Assembly: GCA_027008965.1 (NCBI GenBank)
Contig: JALVDN010000003.1
Coordinates: 1-6,197 of the forward strand
DNA length: 6,197 bases
From: Flavobacteriales bacterium
GTDB taxonomy: Bacteria > Bacteroidota > Bacteroidia > Flavobacteriales > Flavobacteriaceae
Reading direction: 5' to 3'
Below, piece after piece: positions 1 through 6,188 of the stretch. Each line of letters opens with the position of its first letter. Position 1 is the first letter of the stretch. Under the pieces are notes generated by a model, which did no database searches, was not told the DNA's origin, and worked only from the letters and a program-made list of their open reading frames with translations. Made by a program: the position numbers and the translations under genes.

Positions 1-210
1 TTCGGTGATGGGCGTACAAATCAGTCCGCGACCATATTTGGTCATAAAATTGATGATTTCAGGGGTGATTTTTTCGGCCGCCGCCACAAAATCGCCTTCA
101 TTTTCGCGATTTTCATCATCCACCACTATCACCACTTTGCCTTGACGAATGTCCTCCAGGGCCTCTTCAATGGAATGGAGTTTTATTTTTTTACCTTCCG
201 CTTGATTCAT
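1..210 (-). CDS. ribB: 3,4-dihydroxy-2-butanone 4-phosphate synthase RibB, N-terminal part (runs off left edge)
   Basis: This enzyme converts ribulose 5-phosphate to 3,4-dihydroxy-2-butanone 4-phosphate plus formate, supplying the four-carbon unit of riboflavin in the cytoplasm. Read on the minus strand from the ATG at 210-208, the 70 visible codons are open to the edge. They contain the family's hallmark acidic loop DDENRENEGD at residues 31-40 (Arg35, Glu36, Glu38 and Asp40 correspond to the substrate and Mg-binding loop of the family). This is followed by AAAEKITPE (43-51) and, at the cut, GRGLICTPIT (60-69), another conserved RibB stretch. The usual RibB is about 200 residues, or about 400 when fused to GTP cyclohydrolase II (RibBA). 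The remainder lies outside, so fusion cannot be judged. The gene is divergent from the TPR regulator with only 70 bp between the starts. I see no room for an FMN riboswitch in that gap. Confidence 0.95.
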   Translation of the reverse strand, partial: MNQAEGKKIKLHSIEEALEDIRQGKVVIVVDDENRENEGDFVAAAEKITPEIINFMTKYGRGLICTPITE

Positions 211-214
211 ACGG

Positions 215-222
215 CAAATTTA
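215..222 (-). promoter_or_regulatory. Candidate Bacteroidota -7 promoter element for ribB
   Basis: On the minus strand the bases read TAAATTTG, an exact match to the Bacteroidota -7 consensus TAnnTTTG. Only four bases (CCGT) separate it from the ribB ATG, so transcription would start at or almost at the start codon, giving a leaderless or near-leaderless mRNA. I could not find a convincing TTG at the -33 position about 20 bases upstream, and the region is AT-rich, so a chance match is possible. A perfect 10-bp palindrome, GAAATATTTC (226-235), lies immediately upstream, between the expected promoter boxes. Confidence 0.35.
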
Positions 223-280
223 AGGGAAATATTTCAGGTGAATTATTCATTTTTTTATATTTATTAAAACTTATTTTTAG

Positions 281-1963
281 ATGAAACTACAATCAACGCT
301 TACTTGCTTCTTGTTATTCATGTTCATAGATATTTTTATTGCACAAAATTCATACTCACCTTCTTCCGACAGTATAGTGATTAATGATTTAATAAAACAA
401 ATTAAAAGCAATCAACAAAAAAATCCCTTTGAGTCACTGCTTCTTATAGATAAATTGGAATCTTATAGTCGTGCACATAATAATTTTCGCGGTATAGCCC
501 TTGCCATAAAGGAAAGAGCGCATTTTCTTTATATTAAACAAAAATATAACGAAGCACTTTCAGAAATCAATCAAATAGATTCTTTTAGCAATTATTTAAG
601 CACTTTGGAGCAAGCCAGGTTGTACAATTTGAAAGGTGTGATTTTTCAAGCTATGGAAAAGATAGACAGTTCGTTGTATTATTTCAACAAGTCTATAAAT
701 CTCTATAAAAAAACCCGAAATCACGAAGGAATTATCACCGCATTGACCAATATTGGCATTTCATTTTATCAAGCCGGATTAAACCGTGAGGCATTAAACC
801 ACTTTGAGAAAGCTTATCAGATCAGTCTGAAATACAAAGATTTCAAAAATCTTAATGCCATTATTAACAATTACGCTATACTATTATTAACCAATGACCA
901 ACCTCAAAAAGCCAAAGAACTGTTCAGTTCCTTACTTCAAAACAAAGATTTAGAAAAAAATACCGGACAAAAAGCTATCTTATTGTTGAATTGGGCTACT
1001 TTATTAAAAACGCTGGGACAAAACAATGAGTCCATTGAAGGATATCAAAAAGCCCTTGAATATTCAAAACTTCACAACCTTCCGGTATCACCGGAAATAT
1101 ATATAGGATTAGGTCAAGCATGGCTTGCAAGCAATAAACCCGAAACTTCAATCAAGTCATTTAAAAAAGCATTGACATTAAACCCGCCTTTTTCAGACAA
1201 AAAGATGATTTATAAAGGACTGGCACAAAGCTATCTAAAGATAAATCAAATAGATTCTGCCCAAGCATATTGGAATAGATTATTAGGAATGATTGAAAAA
1301 AATCAACAGAACGAAATCAAAAAAGCCCTGACCGATGCTCAAAAAAATCTGGAGGACTATAAAAAAGATTTTGAAATTCAAATGTTGGCTAAAGATAATC
1401 AAATTCTGGAGCAAAAAAATAAAGTAAATAACCTGATTATTCTCTCGCTTCTACTACTTGTATTATTGATTTCAAGCATTATTTATTGGTATAGGAAACA
1501 ACAGCAATATAAAGAAAAACAGTTGTTGGAAGAAATGAAATTAAAAAAACAAAGTCTATTGACCTATTCCTTAAAAATGGCGCAAAAAAATAAACTTCTA
1601 TCAGATTTAATAAATAAACTAAAACAGGATAAAACTTCAAATAAAGAAAATGATATGTTACGAAAAGAAATCATCAATACCATCAATCATTCCCTCCAAA
1701 ATGATAAAGATTGGGAACAATTTGAAATTTATTTCAATGACATATATCAAGGTTTTTATGACCGTTTGAAAGAAAAATATCCTGATTTAACCGAAAATGA
1801 TTTGCGGGTTTGTTCATTAGTCAAATTGCGTTTTTCAATAAAAGAAATCAGTAATATGCTTTTTTTATCTCCTGAAACCATCAAATCCACGCGCTACAGA
1901 ATCAGAAAAAAACTCAATTTAGCACCGGATGAACGTCTGTCGGATTTTCTTAATAAAATATAA
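281..1963 (+). CDS. Membrane-anchored TPR protein with C-terminal LuxR-like HTH (one-component regulator)
   Basis: Probable transcription regulator that senses outside the cytoplasm and binds DNA inside it. In order along 560 residues: a signal-peptide-like N-terminus (1-22, ending FIAQ; Asp17 in its core is unusual); about seven helical TPR units from roughly 69 to 340, clearest at 112-145, 152-185, 231-263 and 271-304; a linker helix (345-380); one strong transmembrane segment (about 383-404) followed by a basic stretch; a charged coiled-coil-like region (405-450); and a C-terminal HTH. The HTH runs from YPDLTENDLRVC (500-511) through SIKEISNMLFLSPETIKSTRYRIRKKL, matching the Bacteroidota TPR-HTH family (ENDLRVCSL, KEIS, RYRIRKKL). 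No kinase or receiver domain is present. There is no Shine-Dalgarno site; the start is chosen because it opens the signal peptide. The topology (TPR in periplasm, HTH in cytoplasm) and control of the neighbouring genes are inferences. Confidence 0.88.
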   Translation: MKLQSTLTCFLLFMFIDIFIAQNSYSPSSDSIVINDLIKQIKSNQQKNPFESLLLIDKLESYSRAHNNFRGIALAIKERAHFLYIKQKYNEALSEINQIDSFSNYLSTLEQARLYNLKGVIFQAMEKIDSSLYYFNKSINLYKKTRNHEGIITALTNIGISFYQAGLNREALNHFEKAYQISLKYKDFKNLNAIINNYAILLLTNDQPQKAKELFSSLLQNKDLEKNTGQKAILLLNWATLLKTLGQNNESIEGYQKALEYSKLHNLPVSPEIYIGLGQAWLASNKPETSIKSFKKALTLNPPFSDKKMIYKGLAQSYLKINQIDSAQAYWNRLLGMIEKNQQNEIKKALTDAQKNLEDYKKDFEIQMLAKDNQILEQKNKVNNLIILSLLLLVLLISSIIYWYRKQQQYKEKQLLEEMKLKKQSLLTYSLKMAQKNKLLSDLINKLKQDKTSNKENDMLRKEIINTINHSLQNDKDWEQFEIYFNDIYQGFYDRLKEKYPDLTENDLRVCSLVKLRFSIKEISNMLFLSPETIKSTRYRIRKKLNLAPDERLSDFLNKI

Positions 1964-2024
1964 TATGCTGATATTCATTATGTTAAATTACCTCACACAA
2001 AACTACCACCTCCATTTTTATAAG

Positions 2025-2055
2025 TATGTCAAAAAGCATCATTAGTTTTGACATA
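2025..2055. promoter_or_regulatory. Perfect 10-bp inverted repeat upstream of the secreted propeller genes; candidate operator
   Basis: The arms TATGTCAAAA (2025-2034) and TTTTGACATA (2046-2055) are exact reverse complements separated by 11 bases. They end 22 bases before the ATG at 2078, in the 114-bp gap after the TPR-HTH regulator gene. Arm centres lie about 21 bp apart, two helical turns, which suits a dimeric regulator. Two imperfect -7-like boxes follow (TATAATTTG at 2054-2062 and TAAAATTTTG at 2064-2073); neither has the exact TAnnTTTG spacing. The stem is AT-rich and not followed by a T-run, so an intrinsic terminator for the upstream gene is less likely. That it binds the upstream HTH protein is inference. 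Confidence 0.45.
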
Positions 2056-2077
2056 TAATTTGATAAAATTTTGAATC

Positions 2078-4360
2078 ATGAAAAAAACTGTATTCATGTT
2101 ATTGTTAATATTGTTTGTTATCCAAACAAGCCGGGCACAAACTTGGCAATATGTGACACCGTTTCCTAAAACGGCAAGTATTATAGACATTACCATAGGT
2201 CAAGGCGGAAATGTCTTTGTCTTGACCTCTGACCGTCAAATTTATAGGTCCTCCGATCATGGCAACACTTGGATACCTTTTGTAAAAACACCTGCTTTTT
2301 TTAATATTTTGCAAATCAAAGCTTCAAAAGTGTCTAACCGTGTTTTTGCCAAAACCAATTGCTGTGGGGTGGCATATACCGACAATTTCGGAGCAAATTG
2401 GTTTTGGGACAATCTTTCTACAAATCCGGAAAATGGATTGGGACTTGCTCCTTTGTCTATTGATGTAAATCAATCTAAAGTAGCGGCCATTGCTGAAAGA
2501 TTTGTATCCAACCCACCTCAATTTTTGATGGAACTATATATTTCAAACAACAATGGCACCCTGTCCACGTGGAGTGTAAAGTATACCTTTCCACAAGGAG
2601 ACCATTCGCTTAAAGATGTATTTTTACCGGGATCAAACCTAGTGTTTGTTTCATTCAAATTAAATCCTAATGCCCCTTCTAATACGGTTTCTTTACGCAA
2701 ATCCATTGATGGTGGAACAACTTTTTCCGATGTTTCTTTTTTCAACGGAAAACAGCCCGAAGACTTATTGATGACTCCTTCACAAGAAATTTATTGTATT
2801 GCTAATAATAATGGCGCCGGTGAAATATTTAAAAGCACGGACACAGGAAATACGTGGACAAATATAACAGGGCCCTCCACAAATACAAAATTTTACAAAT
2901 TAGCCTATGATTTTCAAAACGATTTTATCTTCCTCCTCACGGAAGACGGAATTTATCGTATGAATTCAAGCGGAATTTGGCAAAATATTCTAACGAATAA
3001 TCAATTAAATATAATAGCCATTAACAACAATCAAGAAATTTTGACCGGCGGATTAACAATTACAGGCATTTTAAAATCACAAACTCATCCCATTCAGTTT
3101 AATACAGTGGAAATCGGAAGTGCTTATTCTCCTGCTTGGCTTGTCGTGTCAGGGAATTCCATTTTTATCGGTAACAGAAATAACCCTGTCATTTCTAAAA
3201 TGAATTTAAACAACCCCGTCAATTGGCAACATACAACCCTCATCAACAAAACCATTTCTCAAGAACAAGTAGAACAAGGTCAAACAATAGGATCATATAA
3301 AGGAGAAACCAAAAATGACGGAAATTTGATTATAACGGGAGATAATTATTTGGCCACTTTGGATTCAGGACTAAACACAACCGTCATAGCCGATGAATCT
3401 TCGGGAGCTCCTTTGGCACCTCTTACAAATCCCATATTTGCTCCATTAGGTTTAAAACTCGGCAATAATGATGAAATTATGATTAAACAAACGGGAGCCA
3501 ATTACATTGACATGACCACAGACGGAAGCACATGGAGTGTCTTAAATCCAATTGTAAATCAAGCTATGGAAATTATTTTGGATTATGCCAAGGGAACCAA
3601 TCATTATTTTATTCTTACCAGAGATTTTACACAAGTATTTGGATATAACCTATATAAATCAACTGATGGGATTACATGGAACAGAATAACACTTCCACCA
3701 AATTCCGATTGTCAAAGAATTTATACAGACCGACTTGATCAACCTTACTTGCTTGCCACAAACCCGCTTACCTTATATCGCTTGGATATGATCAATGAAC
3801 AATGGATAGCAACCAATCTGTCCTTAGACAACGATCCAAATCTATACTTTGAACTTGCATTCGACCAAAATAACCGAATGTTTGCCTTGAATTTTAAAAC
3901 CACAAATTCTCCATCTAACTCACAAGGCATTGCATATAGTGATGATCAAGGTAACACATGGACCTATTTTGCGTTTCCCACTGAAAATGGCAACAATGTT
4001 CTTGTAGAAAATATGGAATTTGATAATCAAGGCCGTTTATATGTCAAAACTTCTAACTTTAATTCAACGCCTATTACACATGGAATATATACCTACAACA
4101 TACCCATGAATGTAAACAAAATACCCGGAATTTCCATGTCAATTTATCCTAATCCCTTTTCCGGTTTCATATTTGTAAAAATAGAGGAAAACGCAACTTA
4201 CATCATTCAAGATCTTTCAGGACGCAGCATTATATCGGGAAACCTCTATGAAGGAGAAAACCAAATATCCATACCTGAAAACACTGCTAACGGAATCTAT
4301 CTTTTCACCGTCAGAAAAGACAATTACAGTTATACCGGAAAAATAATTTTGAAAAGATGA
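2078..4360 (+). CDS. Secreted Asp-box (BNR) beta-propeller protein with T9SS type A sorting domain
   Basis: Exported protein of unknown substrate. Residues 1-20 form a textbook signal peptide (KK n-region, leucine-rich core, cleavage at SRA|Q). The body carries repeated Asp-box motifs of the S-x-D-x-G-x-T-W type: SSDHGNTW (58-65), TDNFGANW (101-108), SIDGGTTF (209-216), STDTGNTW (253-260), TTDGSTW (480-486), STDGITW (528-534) and SDDQGNTW (621-628). Such motifs mark beta-hairpin turns in sialidase, GH74 and VPS10-type propellers, so one large or two tandem propellers are likely. Residues about 684-760 are a T9SS type A sorting domain: IYPNP (689-693), DLSGR (712-716), NGIYLF (738-743), basic C-terminal end. 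Known biology of that domain implies export across the outer membrane and cleavage or anchoring. Asp-boxes are structural, so enzyme activity is not shown; binding or adhesion is equally possible. No Shine-Dalgarno site. Probably cotranscribed with the next gene, 39 bases on. Confidence 0.9.
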   Translation: MKKTVFMLLLILFVIQTSRAQTWQYVTPFPKTASIIDITIGQGGNVFVLTSDRQIYRSSDHGNTWIPFVKTPAFFNILQIKASKVSNRVFAKTNCCGVAYTDNFGANWFWDNLSTNPENGLGLAPLSIDVNQSKVAAIAERFVSNPPQFLMELYISNNNGTLSTWSVKYTFPQGDHSLKDVFLPGSNLVFVSFKLNPNAPSNTVSLRKSIDGGTTFSDVSFFNGKQPEDLLMTPSQEIYCIANNNGAGEIFKSTDTGNTWTNITGPSTNTKFYKLAYDFQNDFIFLLTEDGIYRMNSSGIWQNILTNNQLNIIAINNNQEILTGGLTITGILKSQTHPIQFNTVEIGSAYSPAWLVVSGNSIFIGNRNNPVISKMNLNNPVNWQHTTLINKTISQEQVEQGQTIGSYKGETKNDGNLIITGDNYLATLDSGLNTTVIADESSGAPLAPLTNPIFAPLGLKLGNNDEIMIKQTGANYIDMTTDGSTWSVLNPIVNQAMEIILDYAKGTNHYFILTRDFTQVFGYNLYKSTDGITWNRITLPPNSDCQRIYTDRLDQPYLLATNPLTLYRLDMINEQWIATNLSLDNDPNLYFELAFDQNNRMFALNFKTTNSPSNSQGIAYSDDQGNTWTYFAFPTENGNNVLVENMEFDNQGRLYVKTSNFNSTPITHGIYTYNIPMNVNKIPGISMSIYPNPFSGFIFVKIEENATYIIQDLSGRSIISGNLYEGENQISIPENTANGIYLFTVRKDNYSYTGKIILKR

Positions 4361-4390
4361 CGAAAAAAAGATAAATTGAGAAAAAACAAG

Positions 4391-4396
4391 AGAAGG
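4391..4396 (+). promoter_or_regulatory. Shine-Dalgarno-like site for the second propeller gene
   Basis: AGAAGG lies three bases before the ATG at 4400 (spacer TAA), somewhat closer than the usual spacing. It sits in a strongly purine-rich 39-base gap (33 of 39 bases are A or G). It is the only Shine-Dalgarno-like sequence before any of the three plus-strand genes. Together with the short gap and the absence of a promoter-like box, it supports translation from a shared transcript with the preceding gene. The purine richness means it could be fortuitous. Confidence 0.35.
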
Positions 4397-4399
4397 TAA

Positions 4400-5638
4400 A
4401 TGATTAAATACATCACCGGTTGGTTTGTTATCATGTTGATGGTTTATAAACAAGTCAGTGCACAAACCGTTTTTTCCAAATATCCGGGCAACCCGGTGAT
4501 GAAGCCGGGTATTGCCTTTTTAGAAGACAGAGGAATTGGAAGTCCCTCCGTGATAATAGTCCAAGATACTTTCAGAATGTTTTATGCCATGGGTGGAGCA
4601 GATTTAAAAGGAAGAATAGGTTATGCATATTCCATAGATGGAATCCATTGGATTAAAAAAGGAGCAATACTGGAACCCGACGCACAATCACCCTGGGAAT
4701 CTTTCTTTTTAGATACGCCGGAAATCATAAAGGATCAAAGCGGATACAAACTTTATTATTTTGCCGATACCGACAATAATCCCGTTGGCGGTTCTTTCGG
4801 TGTTGCCGTATCAACAGATCTAATTCATTGGAACAGAGTGCAAAATACACCCATATTGCAACCCGGTCAGGCCGGAGAATGGGACGAGCTCTTTATTGAA
4901 TCACCTTCTGTCACTTATATAAATGGAATGTATTATATGGTTTATTCAGGTATTGACACGCAATGGCGGGTGCGTATTGGCCTAGCCACTTCAACCGACG
5001 GCATCCATTGGACCAAATACGTTGGAAATCCGATTTTGGAACCCGGAAACAACAATCAATGGGATGACTTTTCAATTGCAACCCCTTCAATCTTGTATCA
5101 AACCAATCAATTTATGCTATGGTATTGTGGAGTTTCAGTAGCAGATTGGACCGACAACCAAAATATTGACACCGTCAAAATAGGATATGCTACTTCACTC
5201 AATGGAATACATTGGTTAAAATACGATCAAAACCCAGTCCTGAATACATATTCATCTCCCTATACAAATTTTGAAAAACGCGGCCCATGGGCGCCCGACA
5301 TCGTTTATTCCTCCAAAAACAACCAATATCTCATGTGGTATGAAACCGCCTATGGTTTCGGACTGGCAATCGCACCCGATAATGAACAATTAAAAAACGA
5401 AACTTTCATAATCTATCCTAACCCCGCTACCTCCGGTGTGATTAATATCATTTCAAAAAACCGGGCAACCTTATTCATTTATAATTATTTGGGAGAAAAA
5501 ATTTTAGAAAACACCGTCCTTCAACCCGGTTACAACCAAATTCATTTGAAAAATCTTCCTACAGGAATTTATTTTGTTCAGATGAGTAACCCTAAACATA
5601 CTACAATAAAGAAAATAATTTTTATAAAAAGTCAATAA
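4400..5638 (+). CDS. Secreted five-bladed propeller protein, GH43/GH32-like fold, with T9SS type A sorting domain
   Basis: Exported protein resembling glycoside-hydrolase propellers. Signal peptide 1-21 (cleavage VSA|Q). The body (about 25-328) is a fivefold repeat. Each blade has a [ST/A]P-x-[IV] strand (SPSVI 48, TPEII 106, SPSVT 168, TPSIL 228, APDIV 298), a hydrophobic Y/W-rich strand (MFYAM, LYYFA, MVYSG, LWYCG, MWYET), and an IGYAYS-type strand. In the first four blades this ends in a [ST]x[DN]xIHW-like turn (78-84, 138-144, 198-204, 266-272); the fifth ends AIAPDN (323-328). Loops between blades repeat NPILEPG and WDD/WDE. WAPD (297-300) matches the motif that carries a catalytic-site Asp in GH43, but the first blade has GSPS where GH43 normally has an Asp. 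The tail (about 332-412) is a T9SS type A domain: IYPNP (338-342), LPTGIYFV (386-393). Function is inferred as glycan binding or hydrolysis; no substrate is evident. Confidence 0.88.
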   Translation: MIKYITGWFVIMLMVYKQVSAQTVFSKYPGNPVMKPGIAFLEDRGIGSPSVIIVQDTFRMFYAMGGADLKGRIGYAYSIDGIHWIKKGAILEPDAQSPWESFFLDTPEIIKDQSGYKLYYFADTDNNPVGGSFGVAVSTDLIHWNRVQNTPILQPGQAGEWDELFIESPSVTYINGMYYMVYSGIDTQWRVRIGLATSTDGIHWTKYVGNPILEPGNNNQWDDFSIATPSILYQTNQFMLWYCGVSVADWTDNQNIDTVKIGYATSLNGIHWLKYDQNPVLNTYSSPYTNFEKRGPWAPDIVYSSKNNQYLMWYETAYGFGLAIAPDNEQLKNETFIIYPNPATSGVINIISKNRATLFIYNYLGEKILENTVLQPGYNQIHLKNLPTGIYFVQMSNPKHTTIKKIIFIKSQ

Positions 5639-5645
5639 ATTTTTT

Positions 5646-5838
5646 AGGGCGCCTTTTGGCGTGCTCCGTTTAAATCTTTTTCGGCTCAGCCTGCGGATGT
5701 AATGTTGGCCTGCGGGGTCTCCCGGCATTCGCCGGCGAGCCTCCTCGTCCAAACATCCGCTCGGCTTCGCCTTCAAAAGGATACCACTTCGCCCGCCGGC
5801 GCGGGGATTCCTCGTCGCTTCGCTCCGTCGGAATGACA
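5646..5838. repeat. GC-rich hairpin-rich dispersed-repeat segment
   Basis: It begins eight bases after the propeller stop codon with a hairpin CGCC-TTTT-GGCG (5650-5661), which may help end transcription but has no T-run directly after it. It continues with arms GCGGATGT (5693-5700) and ACATCCGC (5753-5760), supported by TTGG/CCAA just inside (5705-5708, 5749-5752). These enclose a hairpin CCGGC-ATTC-GCCGG (5722-5735). A further hairpin CCCGC-CGGC-GCGGG lies at 5792-5805. The segment ends in a CTTCGCTCC stretch and TCGGAATGACA (5828-5838), the reverse complement, with one mismatch, of TGTCATTTCGA at 5869-5879. I recall the CTTTTTCGGC and AAAAGGATACCAC words from repeats downstream of genes in Flavobacteriia; a genome-wide search would confirm. 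Confidence 0.6.
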
Positions 5839-5867
5839 GTGCGGTACTGATTTTATTGTAGGAGAGC

Positions 5868-5962
5868 GTGTCATTTCGAAGGAGTGAACAAAGTGAACGA
5901 CTGAGAAATCTCAATAACTTTAGTGGATGAAATGAGATTTCTCACTACGTTCGAAATGACAC
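5868..5962. repeat. Nested palindrome: two inverted copies of a CATTTCGAA / GAGAAATCTC unit
   Basis: The outer arms GTGTCATTTCGAA (5868-5880) and TTCGAAATGACAC (5950-5962) are perfect 13-bp reverse complements. The inner arms TGAGAAATCTCA (5902-5913) and TGAGATTTCTCA (5933-5944) are perfect 12-bp reverse complements around a 19-base centre. Between outer and inner arms the left side has 21 bases with a 9-bp tandem (AGTGAACAA then AGTGAACGA, 5883-5900), while the right side has only 5 bases. The element is therefore two copies of one unit in inverted orientation that differ by an indel. Each inner arm is itself nearly palindromic (TGAGA-AA-TCTCA). It could fold into a long hairpin in RNA or single-stranded DNA. 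Whether it is mobile is not shown. Confidence 0.75.
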
Positions 5963-5995
5963 ACTACTTCAATATTTGCAGTACGAGAATGAAAA

Positions 5996-6037
5996 TCATA
6001 AATCGGTGTTCGGAGTTCGAGATTCCTCATTCGAGGG
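5996..6037. repeat. Degenerate 7-bp tandem repeat array (six units)
   Basis: Six consecutive heptamers, each beginning TC, read TCATAAA, TCGGTGT, TCGGAGT, TCGAGAT, TCCTCAT and TCGAGGG. The middle units share a TCGGnGT / TCGAGnT core. Heptameric short tandem repeats are known in intergenic DNA of cyanobacteria and, from memory, of Bacteroidota (ATTCGTA-type arrays). This copy is strongly diverged, so the 7-bp period is a reading by eye and might be partly accidental. Confidence 0.4.
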
Positions 6038-6110
6038 CGGCTTGCCGCCCGAGCTATTGCGCCAGGGATGGGAGCGGTATGAGGCGAAGGGGAAGGCCGG
6101 GCGGTGCTTC
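6035..6110. repeat. Second GC-rich repeat module with strong hairpin
   Basis: The module opens with GGGCGG-CTTG-CCGCCC (6035-6050), a perfect 6-bp all-GC stem with a 4-base loop, and continues into a G-rich stretch containing GGGATGGGAGCGGTATGAGG (6064-6083). Read on the minus strand it gives CTTCGCC, then CATACCGC, then TCCCATCCCTGGCGC. This echoes the CTTCGCCTTC and GGATACCACTTC words on the plus strand at 5765-5790, so this may be an inverted, partial copy of the same repeat family as the segment beside the propeller gene. No coding potential is evident on either strand. Confidence 0.5.
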
Positions 6111-6144
6111 AAACATAAAATATACAACCAAGTTTTGTTCTTTT

Positions 6145-6188
6145 TGCCGATAACGGCATTGACCATCCTTGCCATAGCTTCGGCTATG
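6145..6188. repeat. Two small hairpins at the right edge, one with a TTCG tetraloop
   Basis: TGCCG-ATAA-CGGCA (6145-6158) is a 5-bp stem with a 4-base loop. It is preceded by a T-run (6141-6145), which on the minus strand would be an A-run following the stem and so not a terminator tail for that strand. CATAGC-TTCG-GCTATG (6173-6188) is a perfect 6-bp stem capped by TTCG, a very stable RNA tetraloop, closed here by a C-G pair. Both could belong to another dispersed repeat continuing past the edge. Confidence 0.5.

Noticed and set aside
1080..1096. Inverted repeat TTCCGGT-ATC-ACCGGAA inside the TPR gene
   Set aside because: It lies in the middle of a coding TPR region, is short, and is explained by the Pro-Val-Ser-Pro-Glu codons; nothing suggests regulation.
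2025..2055. Intrinsic terminator of the TPR-HTH gene
   Set aside because: The stem is only 3 G/C pairs or fewer in 10, with an 11-base loop and no T-run after it; an operator reading fits the position better.
2105..2745. Three short minus-strand open frames opposite the first propeller gene
   Set aside because: They are shadows of a strong plus-strand gene with a signal peptide and Asp-box motifs; no independent coding signal.
4217..4465. Minus-strand open frame of 82 codons across the gap between the two propeller genes
   Set aside because: It spans the 3' end of one real gene and the 5' end of the next; the product is low-complexity and matches nothing recognisable.
5504..5914. 136-codon open frame on the minus strand
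   Set aside because: It overlaps the end of the confident propeller gene, and its product is the translation of dispersed repeats (for example FRRSEATRNPRAGG from the GC-rich module); no family resemblance or ribosome site.
5923..6153. 76-codon open frame on the plus strand
   Set aside because: It starts inside the palindrome centre and runs through the heptad array and the GC hairpin; residue content follows the repeats, with no recognisable domain.
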